This document shows, piece by piece, positions 44,010 to 53,072 of a stretch of 64,000 nucleotides of DNA (within the stretch, counting starts at the first letter, position 1; each line of letters starts with the position of its first letter). The notes under the pieces are model-generated. The model saw only the letters and a program-made list of their open reading frames with translations. It did not search any database and had not been told where the DNA came from. The stretch lies in assembly GCA_958296125.1 (NCBI GenBank), contig OY282444.1, positions 682,001-746,000 on the forward strand, written 5' to 3'. The stretch comes from an uncultured Poribacteria bacterium. GTDB lineage: Bacteria > Poribacteria > WGA-4E > PCPOR2b. The position numbers and the translations under genes are program-made.

Positions 44010-45416
44010 TTATTTCAGTATCACCATCCGCCGCGTGGCTGTGAATTCACCTGCCATCAGCGTGTAAAAATAGAGGCCACTGGCAACAGACTCACCAAGT
44101 TGATTGCGTCCGTTCCAATATATCGCACGGCTGCGACTCTGATACATACCCGCCGCTTGATGTCCCACCGCTAAACGTCGAACCAGCTGCCCATTCATAT
44201 CATAAATCGTCAGCACTACCTCTGCGGGGGTTGCCAGCTGATACGGTATCCACGTTTCCGGGTTAAACGGATTTGGGTAATTACGGAGCAACACGGTCTC
44301 TTCGGGAACCAGCAAGGCTAACAGATTTTGGAGATTCTCAATGCCCTGTTTGAAGGCAAGCGAACCGTCATCCTCCAACCGCGCCTGTGCAATCCACGTT
44401 TCTATTGTCGTGGGATCCACATCTGCTGTTCCAACCACTAGTGCTGCGGGCGCTGCTGTGTTACTGAAAATTTGTGCGATATGGACGAGGTCAAGAATAT
44501 TGACGACACCGTCGCCAGTAACATCTGCCGGCGAGTCGGCGGGTAGGTCTTTCCCGAACTGCTGTGCGACGGAGACCAAATCCAGAATGTTCACCTGCCC
44601 GTCTCCATTCACATCCCCGGCGACAACTTGTTCCTCAACAGTGAGAGTGATTTCATGCGATTCTACAGGGACGTTCCCCCCGGTGATAGCGTCAAACTGG
44701 AGGTTTTGCAATGTCAACTTGGTTTCGCCGCTCGATTGTGCCTTGAACCCCACCTGAAGCAGTGTGCCGGTGCCCCTCACGCCTGGGTCACCCTGTATCT
44801 CCGCACTGAGGCCTGTGATGTTACCCGCTGCGTTATCAATGCTCCCACCCTGAAAGGTGGTTGTTCCGCCGCCCATCGTCAGGAAATCGCCTTCGCTCAC
44901 ATCAATAGCTTCGAGGGTTGCAGGGTCAAACGCAATATCAAGCTGCCACTTTGCCAAGTCAAATGCAGTTTCCGCGCCGATGTCGATGGTAAAGGTATCG
45001 CCGACGTGAATCGGCATCTCGGAAAGAATATGGTCAACCCTGGGAGCAGGCAGTGTCGCCCAATCGGGTGCGTCGGCTAAAATCCAGTTTTTTATCGTTT
45101 CAATCTCTGCATCGGGTAGAGGAGGCCCCCCTAACGGCATCAGTGCCCCCCCTTCTCCAAGGAGACGCTTATACAATCTGGACGCATCAGGGTCTCCCGG
45201 AACAACCGCTCCGTTTTCTGCGGTGAGTGCACTGTGATCTTCAATTAAGAGTATCGCTGCAGCGGGACCGCCGGATCCGTGGCAGCCGAGGCAGCTCCGT
45301 TCAAAGGTAGCATAAGCATCTTGCGCTAATTGATATTGGGCAGATACAATTTGCGAACCCGTAACGAGAAACAGAGCAATGAGCATAAGTATTGGGAATG
45401 TCTTTAAGTTTGTCAT
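44010..45416 (-). CDS. Secreted cytochrome c, cohesin-like, dockerin and FlgD-like tail protein
   Basis: 468 residues with a signal peptide (ILMLIALFLVTGSQIVSA). A haem motif CLGCHG (near residue 42) lies in a PSCyt1-like domain ending IKNWILADAPDWATLP. Residues about 112-235 resemble a cohesin-type domain (GDTFTIDIGAETAFDLAKWQ). Two dockerin-like calcium repeats follow, GDVNGDGQVNILDLVSVAQQ and DVTGDGVVNILDLVHIAQ. The C-terminal 90 residues are a FlgD Ig-like sorting tail (NYPNPFNPETWIPYQLAT, ending ATRRMVILK) shared with the 60054 protein. It may link an electron carrier to a cell-surface assembly; that is inference. Confidence 0.85.
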   Translation of the reverse strand: MTNLKTFPILMLIALFLVTGSQIVSAQYQLAQDAYATFERSCLGCHGSGGPAAAILLIEDHSALTAENGAVVPGDPDASRLYKRLLGEGGALMPLGGPPLPDAEIETIKNWILADAPDWATLPAPRVDHILSEMPIHVGDTFTIDIGAETAFDLAKWQLDIAFDPATLEAIDVSEGDFLTMGGGTTTFQGGSIDNAAGNITGLSAEIQGDPGVRGTGTLLQVGFKAQSSGETKLTLQNLQFDAITGGNVPVESHEITLTVEEQVVAGDVNGDGQVNILDLVSVAQQFGKDLPADSPADVTGDGVVNILDLVHIAQIFSNTAAPAALVVGTADVDPTTIETWIAQARLEDDGSLAFKQGIENLQNLLALLVPEETVLLRNYPNPFNPETWIPYQLATPAEVVLTIYDMNGQLVRRLAVGHQAAGMYQSRSRAIYWNGRNQLGESVASGLYFYTLMAGEFTATRRMVILK

Positions 45417-45475
45417 GCCTTAATCCTTTCTTGTGAGTGGCTGATTTTGTTTTAGGAAAACTCCTTTACAATTTA

Positions 45476-46063
45476 TTATCGCCTGATTTGCTGGTCAATC
45501 AGGTTAAAAACTTCTTGCACTTCTTCCGCAGTCAACTGCGGCAGTGGATGCACCAATTGAATGATCCCAGCGCGATCAATCAGCACAACTGTGGGCATCT
45601 GGAGCAGCATCCCATACTGTTGGGAAACTTCACCTGTCCAGTCCAACAAGACACTCGGTAGATCTACCTCCGCCCCAGCTTCTCGGAGATTCGCTTTAAG
45701 CTTCCCCTTCAGAAACAGACGTGCAAAGATCGACACACCAGATCCGTTGGCAATAGGAAGAATCCGCAGCTCCTCAGTATACTGTTCAAGGAATAGATTT
45801 AGCCACGTTTGACCGCGATCGATGTTATCCTTATCAAAGCCGAACAATAATATATGTTCCCCACGGAATTGGCTTAATCGAATTTCTGTATCGTGCTGAT
45901 CCTTGAGGATAAAATTGGGAGCTATTGTCCCGCGCTCTGGAATGATAAGCGGTGGGGCGGCACACGTCAGAAGAACAAGCGGGATAAACAGAATCCACGT
46001 GTTTGAAACGTGAAACGTAATGCGTAACCTGTAAAGTTGTGTATCTACCTTCCTCCCTCTCAT
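45476..46063 (-). CDS. Redoxin (AhpC/TSA-like) lipoprotein without catalytic cysteines
   Basis: 195 residues. A hydrophobic segment ends in LVLLTC, a probable lipobox, after an N-terminal stretch partly encoded by a cacgtttca repeat. The thioredoxin-like fold is seen as GTIAPNFILKDQHDTEIRLS followed by QFRGEHILLFGFD, and later LLDWTGEVSQQYGMLLQMPT then VVLIDRAGIIQLVH. The usual CxxC or peroxidatic Cys is absent (FGFDKDN in its place), so it is likely not a redox enzyme of the standard type. Confidence 0.7.
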   Translation of the reverse strand: MRGRKVDTQLYRLRITFHVSNTWILFIPLVLLTCAAPPLIIPERGTIAPNFILKDQHDTEIRLSQFRGEHILLFGFDKDNIDRGQTWLNLFLEQYTEELRILPIANGSGVSIFARLFLKGKLKANLREAGAEVDLPSVLLDWTGEVSQQYGMLLQMPTVVLIDRAGIIQLVHPLPQLTAEEVQEVFNLIDQQIRR

Positions 46064-46148
46064 TCTATCTGATAGGCAAGCATCGCTTATCTTGACAAAG
46101 ATTGGATCTCACTCGCCTTCCCCGCCTTTCCTCCTTGGATGCTTCCTT

Positions 46149-47303
46149 TTAATCAGACCAGATTGGTGTCAACACCTTTGTCAATTGAATCAGGCTATCC
46201 AGATTATGAGCCGGTAAGAAATAGTCAACGTGCGGCAGTGCCGTGCGTATGCCGCGACAGATTGGCTGATACCCTTCACTACCGAGCAGGGGGTTCAGCC
46301 AAATCAACTTATATGCTTGACGATGCAGTACCTCCATCCCCTTTTGAAGGATATCCGCTTCACCCCGGTCCCAACCGTCACTGATTAAAATGACAACAGT
46401 TCTGTACGCAGAGAAAGAGCGTCCAAACTCTCGGTTGAAGGCGACGATGCTCTCACCGATTCTCGTTCCCCCCGACCAATCAGGCACAACCTGTGCGACT
46501 TCACGTAGCCCCTCTTCAAGCCCTTTGCGGCGGAGGAGTCCGGTGATGTTGGTGAGCTCTGTGCTGAAGACCGCAACTTCGACCTCCTCAAGTGCTTGCT
46601 GCATCCCGTAGATAAACTGAATCAGAAAGGTGGAATAGTAGTCCATCGATCCGCTGACATCACAGAGCAGCAAAATCTTGTTTTTCTTGACCTTTTGACG
46701 CTTCCGGATCAATTTCAGCGGCTCCCCACCGTAGGCGATGTTTTTACGCCAACTCCGTCGAAAATCAATTGTTTTTCCTTTGGTACTGGTCTTTTTCCGA
46801 CGGCTCAGTTTTGTTGCCAACAATGGAACAAGTTTAGCAATAACCTCCTGCGCCTTTTGCATCTCCTCTGCCGTGAACTGACCAAAATCCTTTTGGGTCA
46901 AAACCTTCTCAGCACTATAGGCAATTGTATCCTCTTCCCCTTCCTCTTTATCGTCATCCATTTCTGTCCATTGGTCCAAGTTTACCACTGTTTCTTCGGC
47001 GTTGAACAGATTTTCAAGGGACATCACCTGCTCTTCATCCGTATCAATTCCCAACTCCTGTGGATCGGGGCGCGGATATCTCCAGAACCAGTCAAAAGCG
47101 GTATCAAATAACGCCCGATCCGATTCATTAGCGATCAGGTTCATCTTGGCGGTATCGTAGAAATCCTGTTGTTCTCCAATATCGATTATTTCAACGCTTC
47201 GGCAGAAACTGATTTGATTCGTTGTGGTAACATTTACGCCCATCTGCTTGAGTAATCGGCAGAAGGCGGTAATTTCTTGAAGGAGGGGTTGTTGATTAGT
47301 CAT
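46149..47303 (-). CDS. CoxE-like VWA-domain protein
   Basis: 384 residues. The C-terminal half is a von Willebrand A domain with the metal-site motif LLLCDVSGSMDYYSTFLIQF and later VILISDGWDRGEADIL. The N-terminal half is helical and rich in acidic residues (MDDDKEEGEEDT). CoxE works with the CoxD AAA ATPase in maturing the active site of molybdenum CO dehydrogenase and related hydroxylases. The MoxR/CoxD-like ATPase gene lies 64 bases upstream, supporting this. Confidence 0.88.
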   Translation of the reverse strand: MTNQQPLLQEITAFCRLLKQMGVNVTTTNQISFCRSVEIIDIGEQQDFYDTAKMNLIANESDRALFDTAFDWFWRYPRPDPQELGIDTDEEQVMSLENLFNAEETVVNLDQWTEMDDDKEEGEEDTIAYSAEKVLTQKDFGQFTAEEMQKAQEVIAKLVPLLATKLSRRKKTSTKGKTIDFRRSWRKNIAYGGEPLKLIRKRQKVKKNKILLLCDVSGSMDYYSTFLIQFIYGMQQALEEVEVAVFSTELTNITGLLRRKGLEEGLREVAQVVPDWSGGTRIGESIVAFNREFGRSFSAYRTVVILISDGWDRGEADILQKGMEVLHRQAYKLIWLNPLLGSEGYQPICRGIRTALPHVDYFLPAHNLDSLIQLTKVLTPIWSD

Positions 47304-47367
47304 AGATTAAGTCCGATCAGGATTTACTACATTTTCAGGATAATCAGGAAAATCCCGTAAGCCTAAT

Positions 47368-48303
47368 TTACCCGCGCATATACCGCCAATCGGCTTTTTC
47401 AGCGTCGTTTGCCTCAGAATCACTTCTAGCACCATCTACCATCTTGTCCAAGCCTGTCTCTCGTGCCCGTTGAATATCATCTTGATATTTGAAAATGCAA
47501 CCGAGCGTTTCATCAACGATGGCAGGGTCTAACCCGTCCTTACCCAATGCAATGAGGGCTAATCCCCAATCTAATGTTTCTGCGACTCCCGGCTTTTTGT
47601 AGTAATCTCCTTCTCTAAATACCCGCATCAGGTTACAAAGTTGCTGTGCAAGCATATCGTCAATATGCGGCAGCTTGGTTTTAACGATTGCGAACTCCTT
47701 CTCAACGGACGGATAATCTATCCACTGATAGAGGCACCGACGTTTCAGGGCTTCGTGGATCTCCCGCGTGCGATTTGAAGTCAGCACCACATAAGGAATG
47801 TGTTTGGCACGAATGGTCCCAATCTCTGGAATGGTAATCTGAAAATCTGACAGGATTTCGAGGAGGAATGCTTCAAATTCGCTATCACTTCGGTCTACTT
47901 CATCAATGAGAAGAACGGGCGGTGCCGCCCCATCAGCCTGAATGGCTTCGAGGAGCGGGCGTTTTAGCAGAAATTCCTCGCTGAAGAGGTCTGCACCAAT
48001 CTGCTCTTTGTCCATGCCCTGCACCTCGTCAATGCGCAGTTGGAGGATTTGTTTCGTGTAATTCCACTCATACAACGCACTATTCACATCCAGTCCTTCG
48101 TAACATTGCAAACGGATTAGATTTCCACCAGTTGCCCCTGCCAAAACCTTTGCAACCTCTGTTTTCCCGACACCGGGCTCACCTTCAAGGAAAATCGGTT
48201 TTTTCAGGTGATGCGCTAAGTAGATTGTTGTTGCCAACGCTCGATCGGCAATGTAATGCTGTTCCACAAATGTTTCTTGTACTTCTTCGATTGATTCAAT
48301 CAT
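47368..48303 (-). CDS. MoxR/CoxD-like AAA ATPase
   Basis: 311 residues. Walker A FLEGEPGVGKTEVAKVLAG, Walker B VLLIDEVDRSDSEFEAFLLE, sensor 1 YVVLTSNRTREIHEALKRR (with arginine finger). The MoxR family acts as a chaperone for metal-cofactor insertion together with a VWA protein. The gene is followed by the CoxE-like gene and preceded by a MobA-like gene, the typical accessory set of a xanthine-dehydrogenase-type enzyme. Confidence 0.92.
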   Translation of the reverse strand: MIESIEEVQETFVEQHYIADRALATTIYLAHHLKKPIFLEGEPGVGKTEVAKVLAGATGGNLIRLQCYEGLDVNSALYEWNYTKQILQLRIDEVQGMDKEQIGADLFSEEFLLKRPLLEAIQADGAAPPVLLIDEVDRSDSEFEAFLLEILSDFQITIPEIGTIRAKHIPYVVLTSNRTREIHEALKRRCLYQWIDYPSVEKEFAIVKTKLPHIDDMLAQQLCNLMRVFREGDYYKKPGVAETLDWGLALIALGKDGLDPAIVDETLGCIFKYQDDIQRARETGLDKMVDGARSDSEANDAEKADWRYMRG

Positions 48304-48344
48304 TTACTATCCTTTTACGATTAGGTTTCATTTGCCACCCAATT

Positions 48345-48965
48345 TTATGCAGTTGAGGATTTCCGCAATGCTTCTTCGTAATCTGCCCGATAGTCAATGT
48401 CCCACAATACTCTGTCAGTATCGACAGGCACATAATGGATGTCATCTGCATATTTTTGGAAAAGCGACCGAACCCCGCCGCTAGCTCCATCCAGGGCAAG
48501 GAGGTCAGCAGCGTAGCGTCGGTTAAAAATTACAGGATGCCCGCGACGATAGTTATAACTTGGCACCGCAATTCCACCTTCTGTTTGGACGTATGTGTCA
48601 ATGACCAGATTAACCAGATCCGGCGTGATGAGTGGTAAGTCTACCAATGTCATCGCGAACGCATCGGCGGAAGCTGAAATCGACCGCACACCGCACTGTG
48701 CAGAGGTCAGCATACCCTGCTGATAATCGGGGTTGAATGCGATTTTGACCGGTTTGTGCTGGATGTGTGCTTGAACCTTCTCAGCTTCGTGTCCAACAAT
48801 GACGATAACCTCATCCAGCTTAGATCCAAGTAGATTGTCGATCACGGTTTCAATAATCGTGCTGTCGCCGAAAGGAAGGAGTTGCTTAGGTTCACCCATG
48901 CGGGTGGACAGTCCCGCAGCGAGGATGATGCCTGATATTTTGGGTGTTATTTGGGCGGGACTCAT
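48345..48965 (-). CDS. MobA-like nucleotidyltransferase (MocA/CoxF-like cofactor enzyme)
   Basis: 206 residues. GIILAAGLSTRMGEPKQLLP is the nucleotide-binding loop of the MobA-like NTP-transferase superfamily, and FAMTLVDLPLITPDLVNLVI the metal-site Asp region. MocA-type enzymes add CMP to molybdopterin for xanthine-dehydrogenase-type enzymes. With the MoxR and CoxE-like genes it forms a maturation cluster; the molybdenum enzyme itself is not in the window. Confidence 0.88.
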   Translation of the reverse strand: MSPAQITPKISGIILAAGLSTRMGEPKQLLPFGDSTIIETVIDNLLGSKLDEVIVIVGHEAEKVQAHIQHKPVKIAFNPDYQQGMLTSAQCGVRSISASADAFAMTLVDLPLITPDLVNLVIDTYVQTEGGIAVPSYNYRRGHPVIFNRRYAADLLALDGASGGVRSLFQKYADDIHYVPVDTDRVLWDIDYRADYEEALRKSSTA

Positions 48966-49340
48966 TTTACGCCTGAATTTGGTTACTGTTTACGATCAGT
49001 GATAAGGTGCACAATCACAGGTCGTTTATCTGCAAGCACAAAGGTATCAACCCACTTGGGCCCCCTACGTTACGCTTCCAATCAACAGATTATTATTCTT
49101 TCTATGGCTCGGATGGAAATAATACACGCAAAAATCAATTCCAGCAAGTTTTATTTGAGGGGAAGGTCTATTCTTGCGAATTTTTCATTTAGTGGTTCAT
49201 GTCACAAGTCCGTATGGAGATCCTTTGGGGCTTTAGGGGACTTAGGTTCTTGATATTCTATAGACATCCGGAATCTGCGATGCCGTGGGACTGACTCAAG
49301 CTAGAACCCCAATCGTTGGTCCAAAGCTGTCTTGATAAGC
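48966..49340. other. Intergenic, no confident gene
   Basis: No clear gene. Just upstream of the MobA-like gene a minus frame reads WVDTFVLADKRPVIVHLITD and a stop near 48985, which looks like a protein C-terminus and may be a gene fragment. The rest (about 49080-49340) shows nothing recognisable. Confidence 0.35.
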
Positions 49341-49590
49341 CTATGAATCAACCCGTGCGTCAATCAGCGTCATTCGATTAGCCTCCATCGCCAGTTTCAA
49401 CTCACTTTCAAACTGCTCAGGTGTGCTTACCGTAATCCCTCTCAGACCACACGCTGTGGCAATTCCAGCGAAATCGACAGAATGGGAATCCAAAGCGTAC
49501 TGGGGCATACCACGCGATTTCTGGCGAGCCTTCATTGTTCCCAATGCTTGTATGAATTTCTTGATGGGGCATCAACCGCTATCACTTACA
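49341..49590 (-). pseudogene. C-terminal fragment of a ThDP-dependent enzyme
   Basis: The minus frame reads ALGTMKARQKSRGMPQYALD, SVDFAGIATACGLRGITVST and MTLIDARVDS with a stop at 49341. This is the end of a pyruvate-oxidase/acetolactate-synthase-type protein (xDFAxIAxAxGLRGxxVxTPEQ). The rest, including the cofactor motif, is missing and no start is seen. It is not the same sequence as the end of the 17150 enzyme, so it is a different lost gene. Confidence 0.65.
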
Positions 49591-49905
49591 TTATGTCATA
49601 AGATGCGGGGTTGATCCAGAAAAAACAACCTGCCCGCTCATTTTGCACATTGCTTTACGTTATCATAATCCAAGTTGCTAGATAGCTCGTAGGTCGAGTT
49701 TCCATACTCGGCATCTACTAGAAACAACTTAGCGACGAATTACGGACACGACTCACATCAATGTCAACAGAACCTAATAACCTAAGAAAATGATTGATAA
49801 AATTGGACAACCGTGATATATTTTTCACAATTTCCAAAGCCCAATTTTTGGTCATTAGATGGAAAATACCCACCATAAGCGTGGAAGAACGAGGAACGAA
49901 TTATC
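49591..49905. other. Intergenic region with repeat ends
   Basis: Contains ccaagttgctag (49670-49681), the reverse of the R1 repeat end; a hairpin family member near 49690-49720 (gtaggtcgagt ... actcggcatctac); and at 49760-49777 aatgtcaacagaacctaa, the reverse of the end of the element at 2201. No gene is seen. Confidence 0.5.
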
Positions 49906-50946
49906 ATGCACGGATTGACGTTAGCAAATCCTTACTTGACTAACGAATTATCGCCGCCGCCTGCCAGGAGTTACCGCTACCGGCAGTGGGTTGAACGCGG
50001 ATATCAAGCCCACCTACAACCAATTCCCTCCGACAACGAATTGGGAGTCCTCATCGGGCAGATGGGCTGGGTAGGGAGCCACGCCCATGCACACGGCTAT
50101 CTGTGGGCTTCGGCGGGTAATATGGGCGCGCTTTTATCCGATGCAGTGGATGAAGCCTGTCTGCTCCCACGCAATAAATCTCCACGTTACGCATTGCCCC
50201 CAGCAATTACTGTGAAAGGGTTGGCAGGGAGACATGTTCTCTTAACAAAGTCCGGATCACGGTTGGACATGATCGCTTTGGAACATCCGGCACTTAACTT
50301 GACACTTGTTGAAGTGGAAGACGACGGTGTGCATTACCGCATGCGCTTCGGTGCACCTGTACCCTCCGCACTCGACGAGGTTCAGACGAAGCCTCCGAAA
50401 CCGACGAGTGAGATGTTTCACTATATGCTAATTTTTGAGCAACTTGAAGCAGATGGTTTCAAAGCGTTGGTGCATCTACAACCAAAGTTCTTGAACCTAA
50501 TCTCTCGCAGTGAACATGGGGAGGCATCACGATTTTATGACTTCCTGAGAGGGTATGAACCAGAAACCCCGATTATGTACGATAAATCTGGCGGAATCGG
50601 TTTTGTACAAGAGCGAGCACCGGGCATCCCTGAACTTTCCTACGAAAGCCTGTGTCTCTTTAAGGGCGAAGACCTCCCAGCAAACCAACGCCACGAAATG
50701 CGCCACATCATTTATTGGGTTGGACACGGCACATTTTCCCGCGGGGTTGATATGCTCGATGCCTATAGGCATTCCGAATATTTTGAGGCTGCAGCTCGAA
50801 TGACGTGGGAAGCCAACCAGAATCGTATTCATGCCCAGGCGTATAGCGAAGAGATTGTGAACTGTATCCTTCGTGAGTTCCAAGCGAACCAAGAATCCAC
50901 TCAAGACCCACCCCCTGAACGGGACAACTTGTATAACTACCCGTAG
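49906..50946 (+). CDS. Class II aldolase/adducin-like protein with an altered metal site
   Basis: 346 residues. The order of motifs matches class II aldolases: ASAGNMGALLSDAVDEACLL near residue 67, HVLLTKSGSRLDMIAL, PTSEMFHYMLIFEQLEADGF (catalytic-type Glu), LVHLQPKFLNLISR, and a C-terminal VGHGTFSRGVDMLDAYRHSE then YFEAAARMT. In the zinc motif HxH the second histidine is Gln (HLQP), while the later His is kept. So either metal binding is changed or it is a non-catalytic relative. Substrate unknown, likely a sugar phosphate or derivative. It stands alone on the plus strand. Confidence 0.65.
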   Translation: MHGLTLANPYLTNELSPPPARSYRYRQWVERGYQAHLQPIPSDNELGVLIGQMGWVGSHAHAHGYLWASAGNMGALLSDAVDEACLLPRNKSPRYALPPAITVKGLAGRHVLLTKSGSRLDMIALEHPALNLTLVEVEDDGVHYRMRFGAPVPSALDEVQTKPPKPTSEMFHYMLIFEQLEADGFKALVHLQPKFLNLISRSEHGEASRFYDFLRGYEPETPIMYDKSGGIGFVQERAPGIPELSYESLCLFKGEDLPANQRHEMRHIIYWVGHGTFSRGVDMLDAYRHSEYFEAAARMTWEANQNRIHAQAYSEEIVNCILREFQANQESTQDPPPERDNLYNYP

Positions 50947-50983
50947 TCAAGGAATCTGCAATCAGGCAAATGGCCGTAGCCCC

Positions 50984-52939
50984 TCAAATCTTCCGTGCGA
51001 AAGTATGCCCCTCCATAATCGCGTGCTGAAGCGTGCGCGGTGCGAAAGCATCGCCGACAACGAAGCACGTCACCTTGTCTTGGAGCAACTGAGATAGCTT
51101 GTCAACCGCTTGCCCACCAAAGGCATATACTATAGCATCATAACCGTTCAGCTCACCCTTCGTCTCAGCCCAAGCGTTTTCGGTGATGAGGGTATCGCCC
51201 TGAATCGCACGGACATGCAGGTGCGGATGGATAACAATCCCTTTGCAGAACAGGCGTTGATACACCGGCGGGCGCGTTGTTGCACCGAGCAGCGTGCAGA
51301 TTGCCTCCATACTTGTGATGATCTCCACAGATTTGCCTTCGTCAAGCAGTAACTCCGCAACACTAGGCCCTTGGAAACCGTATTCCTCATCAATCACCGC
51401 TATACGCTCACCTTTTGGAACATCGCCGTTCAAGACAGACCACGCATCCACCGTGTTTTTAACCCCAGAGACCTCCGGGGTTAGTGGACGCGCACCAGTT
51501 GCTACAACGACGACATCGGGGGATTCATTCAAGATTGATTCAGCGGTTGCCGCGCAGTTGAGTCGTATCTCCACCCCGGATTTTCGGCATTGTTCCCCCA
51601 TCCATTCTGTTGCACCTGAGAACTCTCCGCGCAATGGAGCTTTGGCGGCAATCAACGTTTGACCGCCCAACTCGCTCCCTTTCTCCATCAACAAAACCTC
51701 GTGTCCACACCACCGTGCGATGCGCGCAGCTTCCAGCCCGGCGGGCCCGCCGCCGACAACTACCACCTTGCGCGGCTGTTCTGCCGGTGTGAGTGCGCCT
51801 AACTCGGTCTCCCTGCCTATCGTAGCGTTCTGTACGCACGTCACGCCACGTCCGGTATAGATGCGATCAATGCACCCTTCGTTGTAGCCTCGACATAACC
51901 GGATGTCATCCAGCTGACCCGCCATCGCTTTTTGAGGTATTTGTGGATCAGCGATCAACGCACGGGTCATGATGACCAGATCCGCCTGCTCGTTTGAAAC
52001 GATTTGCTCCGCTTCCATCGGATGTGTCACTCGTCCTGCCGTGATGACCGGCACGGACACTACACTTTTAATTGACGCTGCCAACGGCGCGTATGTTGCA
52101 TGTTGGAAGGTCATGTCTGGCACCGCCCCCGCTTCACCGACGAAGGTTTCGGCAGTTGCTCCGATGACGCTAAAGTAATCGAGGATTCCCAGCGTATCCA
52201 GTTTCCTTGCAATCGCTTGCATCATTGCATTGTCAAGCCCCCCCTTGGTGAAATCATCACCTGTGATGCGGATGCCGATGATGAAATCATCGCCGCACCG
52301 CTCACGGATAGCCTCGATAACCCGTATACCAAAGCGCAAACGATTCGGGAGCGAGCCGCCGTACGCATCGGTGCGTTGGTTCGCGTTCAGCGTCCAAAAT
52401 TGATCAATCAGATGGCAGTGACTCGCATTCACTTCGCAGCCGTCAAAGTTGCCAGCCTTCAATCGCCACGCGGCATCCGAAAACGCTTGAACGAACTCCG
52501 TTATCGTGTTTTCATCAAGTGTGTGCGGCGTTTCGCGGTGGTTCGGCTCACGGACGGGAGATGGTCCATACATCCGATGAAGCCGGTCCACGCTCCGCCC
52601 CCGTCGCCCACGGTGTGTAATCTGCGAAAGGACCGGAACATCGTAGGCGTGCATTGTGTCGGCAAATTCAGCGAGGTATGGAATTACACGGTCGTCGAAC
52701 AATTCTACGCCGTTCCAATCCCGCGCCGGCGAGGTTGGATGCACACCTGCCGACCCGAAACACATCAGTAGCCCCACCCCGCCCTTTGCCTTTTCCTCGT
52801 AGTAACGTCGCGCTTTTTCCGTTGGAATCCCCTCTTCCGCCAAGGCATCAGCATGTGCCGATGTGACGATGCGGTTCTTGACCGTGGCATGGCGGAGTTG
52901 TAGAGGCGTGAATAGATGTTTAAATATCGGTGCAGCCAT
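50984..52939 (-). CDS. FadH-like NADH:flavin oxidoreductase (old yellow enzyme with FAD/NAD domain)
   Basis: 651 residues. N-terminal FMN TIM barrel (FTPLQLRHATVKNRIVTSAH, then NASHCHLIDQFWT and RLRFGIRVIEAIRERCGDD), a linker that normally holds a 4Fe-4S cluster, and a C-terminal FAD/NAD domain (KVVVVGGGPAGLEAARIARW). The linker reads CRGYNEGC and then, 11 residues later, C: three of the four cluster ligands of 2,4-dienoyl-CoA reductase are present but the second Cys is Tyr. Relatives include trimethylamine dehydrogenase and various demethylases. It faces a homocysteine-methyltransferase-family gene upstream on the same strand, which suggests a demethylation pathway (inference). Confidence 0.88.
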   Translation of the reverse strand: MAAPIFKHLFTPLQLRHATVKNRIVTSAHADALAEEGIPTEKARRYYEEKAKGGVGLLMCFGSAGVHPTSPARDWNGVELFDDRVIPYLAEFADTMHAYDVPVLSQITHRGRRGRSVDRLHRMYGPSPVREPNHRETPHTLDENTITEFVQAFSDAAWRLKAGNFDGCEVNASHCHLIDQFWTLNANQRTDAYGGSLPNRLRFGIRVIEAIRERCGDDFIIGIRITGDDFTKGGLDNAMMQAIARKLDTLGILDYFSVIGATAETFVGEAGAVPDMTFQHATYAPLAASIKSVVSVPVITAGRVTHPMEAEQIVSNEQADLVIMTRALIADPQIPQKAMAGQLDDIRLCRGYNEGCIDRIYTGRGVTCVQNATIGRETELGALTPAEQPRKVVVVGGGPAGLEAARIARWCGHEVLLMEKGSELGGQTLIAAKAPLRGEFSGATEWMGEQCRKSGVEIRLNCAATAESILNESPDVVVVATGARPLTPEVSGVKNTVDAWSVLNGDVPKGERIAVIDEEYGFQGPSVAELLLDEGKSVEIITSMEAICTLLGATTRPPVYQRLFCKGIVIHPHLHVRAIQGDTLITENAWAETKGELNGYDAIVYAFGGQAVDKLSQLLQDKVTCFVVGDAFAPRTLQHAIMEGHTFARKI

Positions 52940-53072
52940 GATGATTTCCTCCCCGTCACAAAGAGATTAACAAGTTTATCTCTGTTACTCCAAACGCTCA
53001 ATGAGCGCAATCAGCTCCTGAACTGATTGCACTCAAGTCAAAATGACCCGTTGATTCATATTTTTAGCGGTT

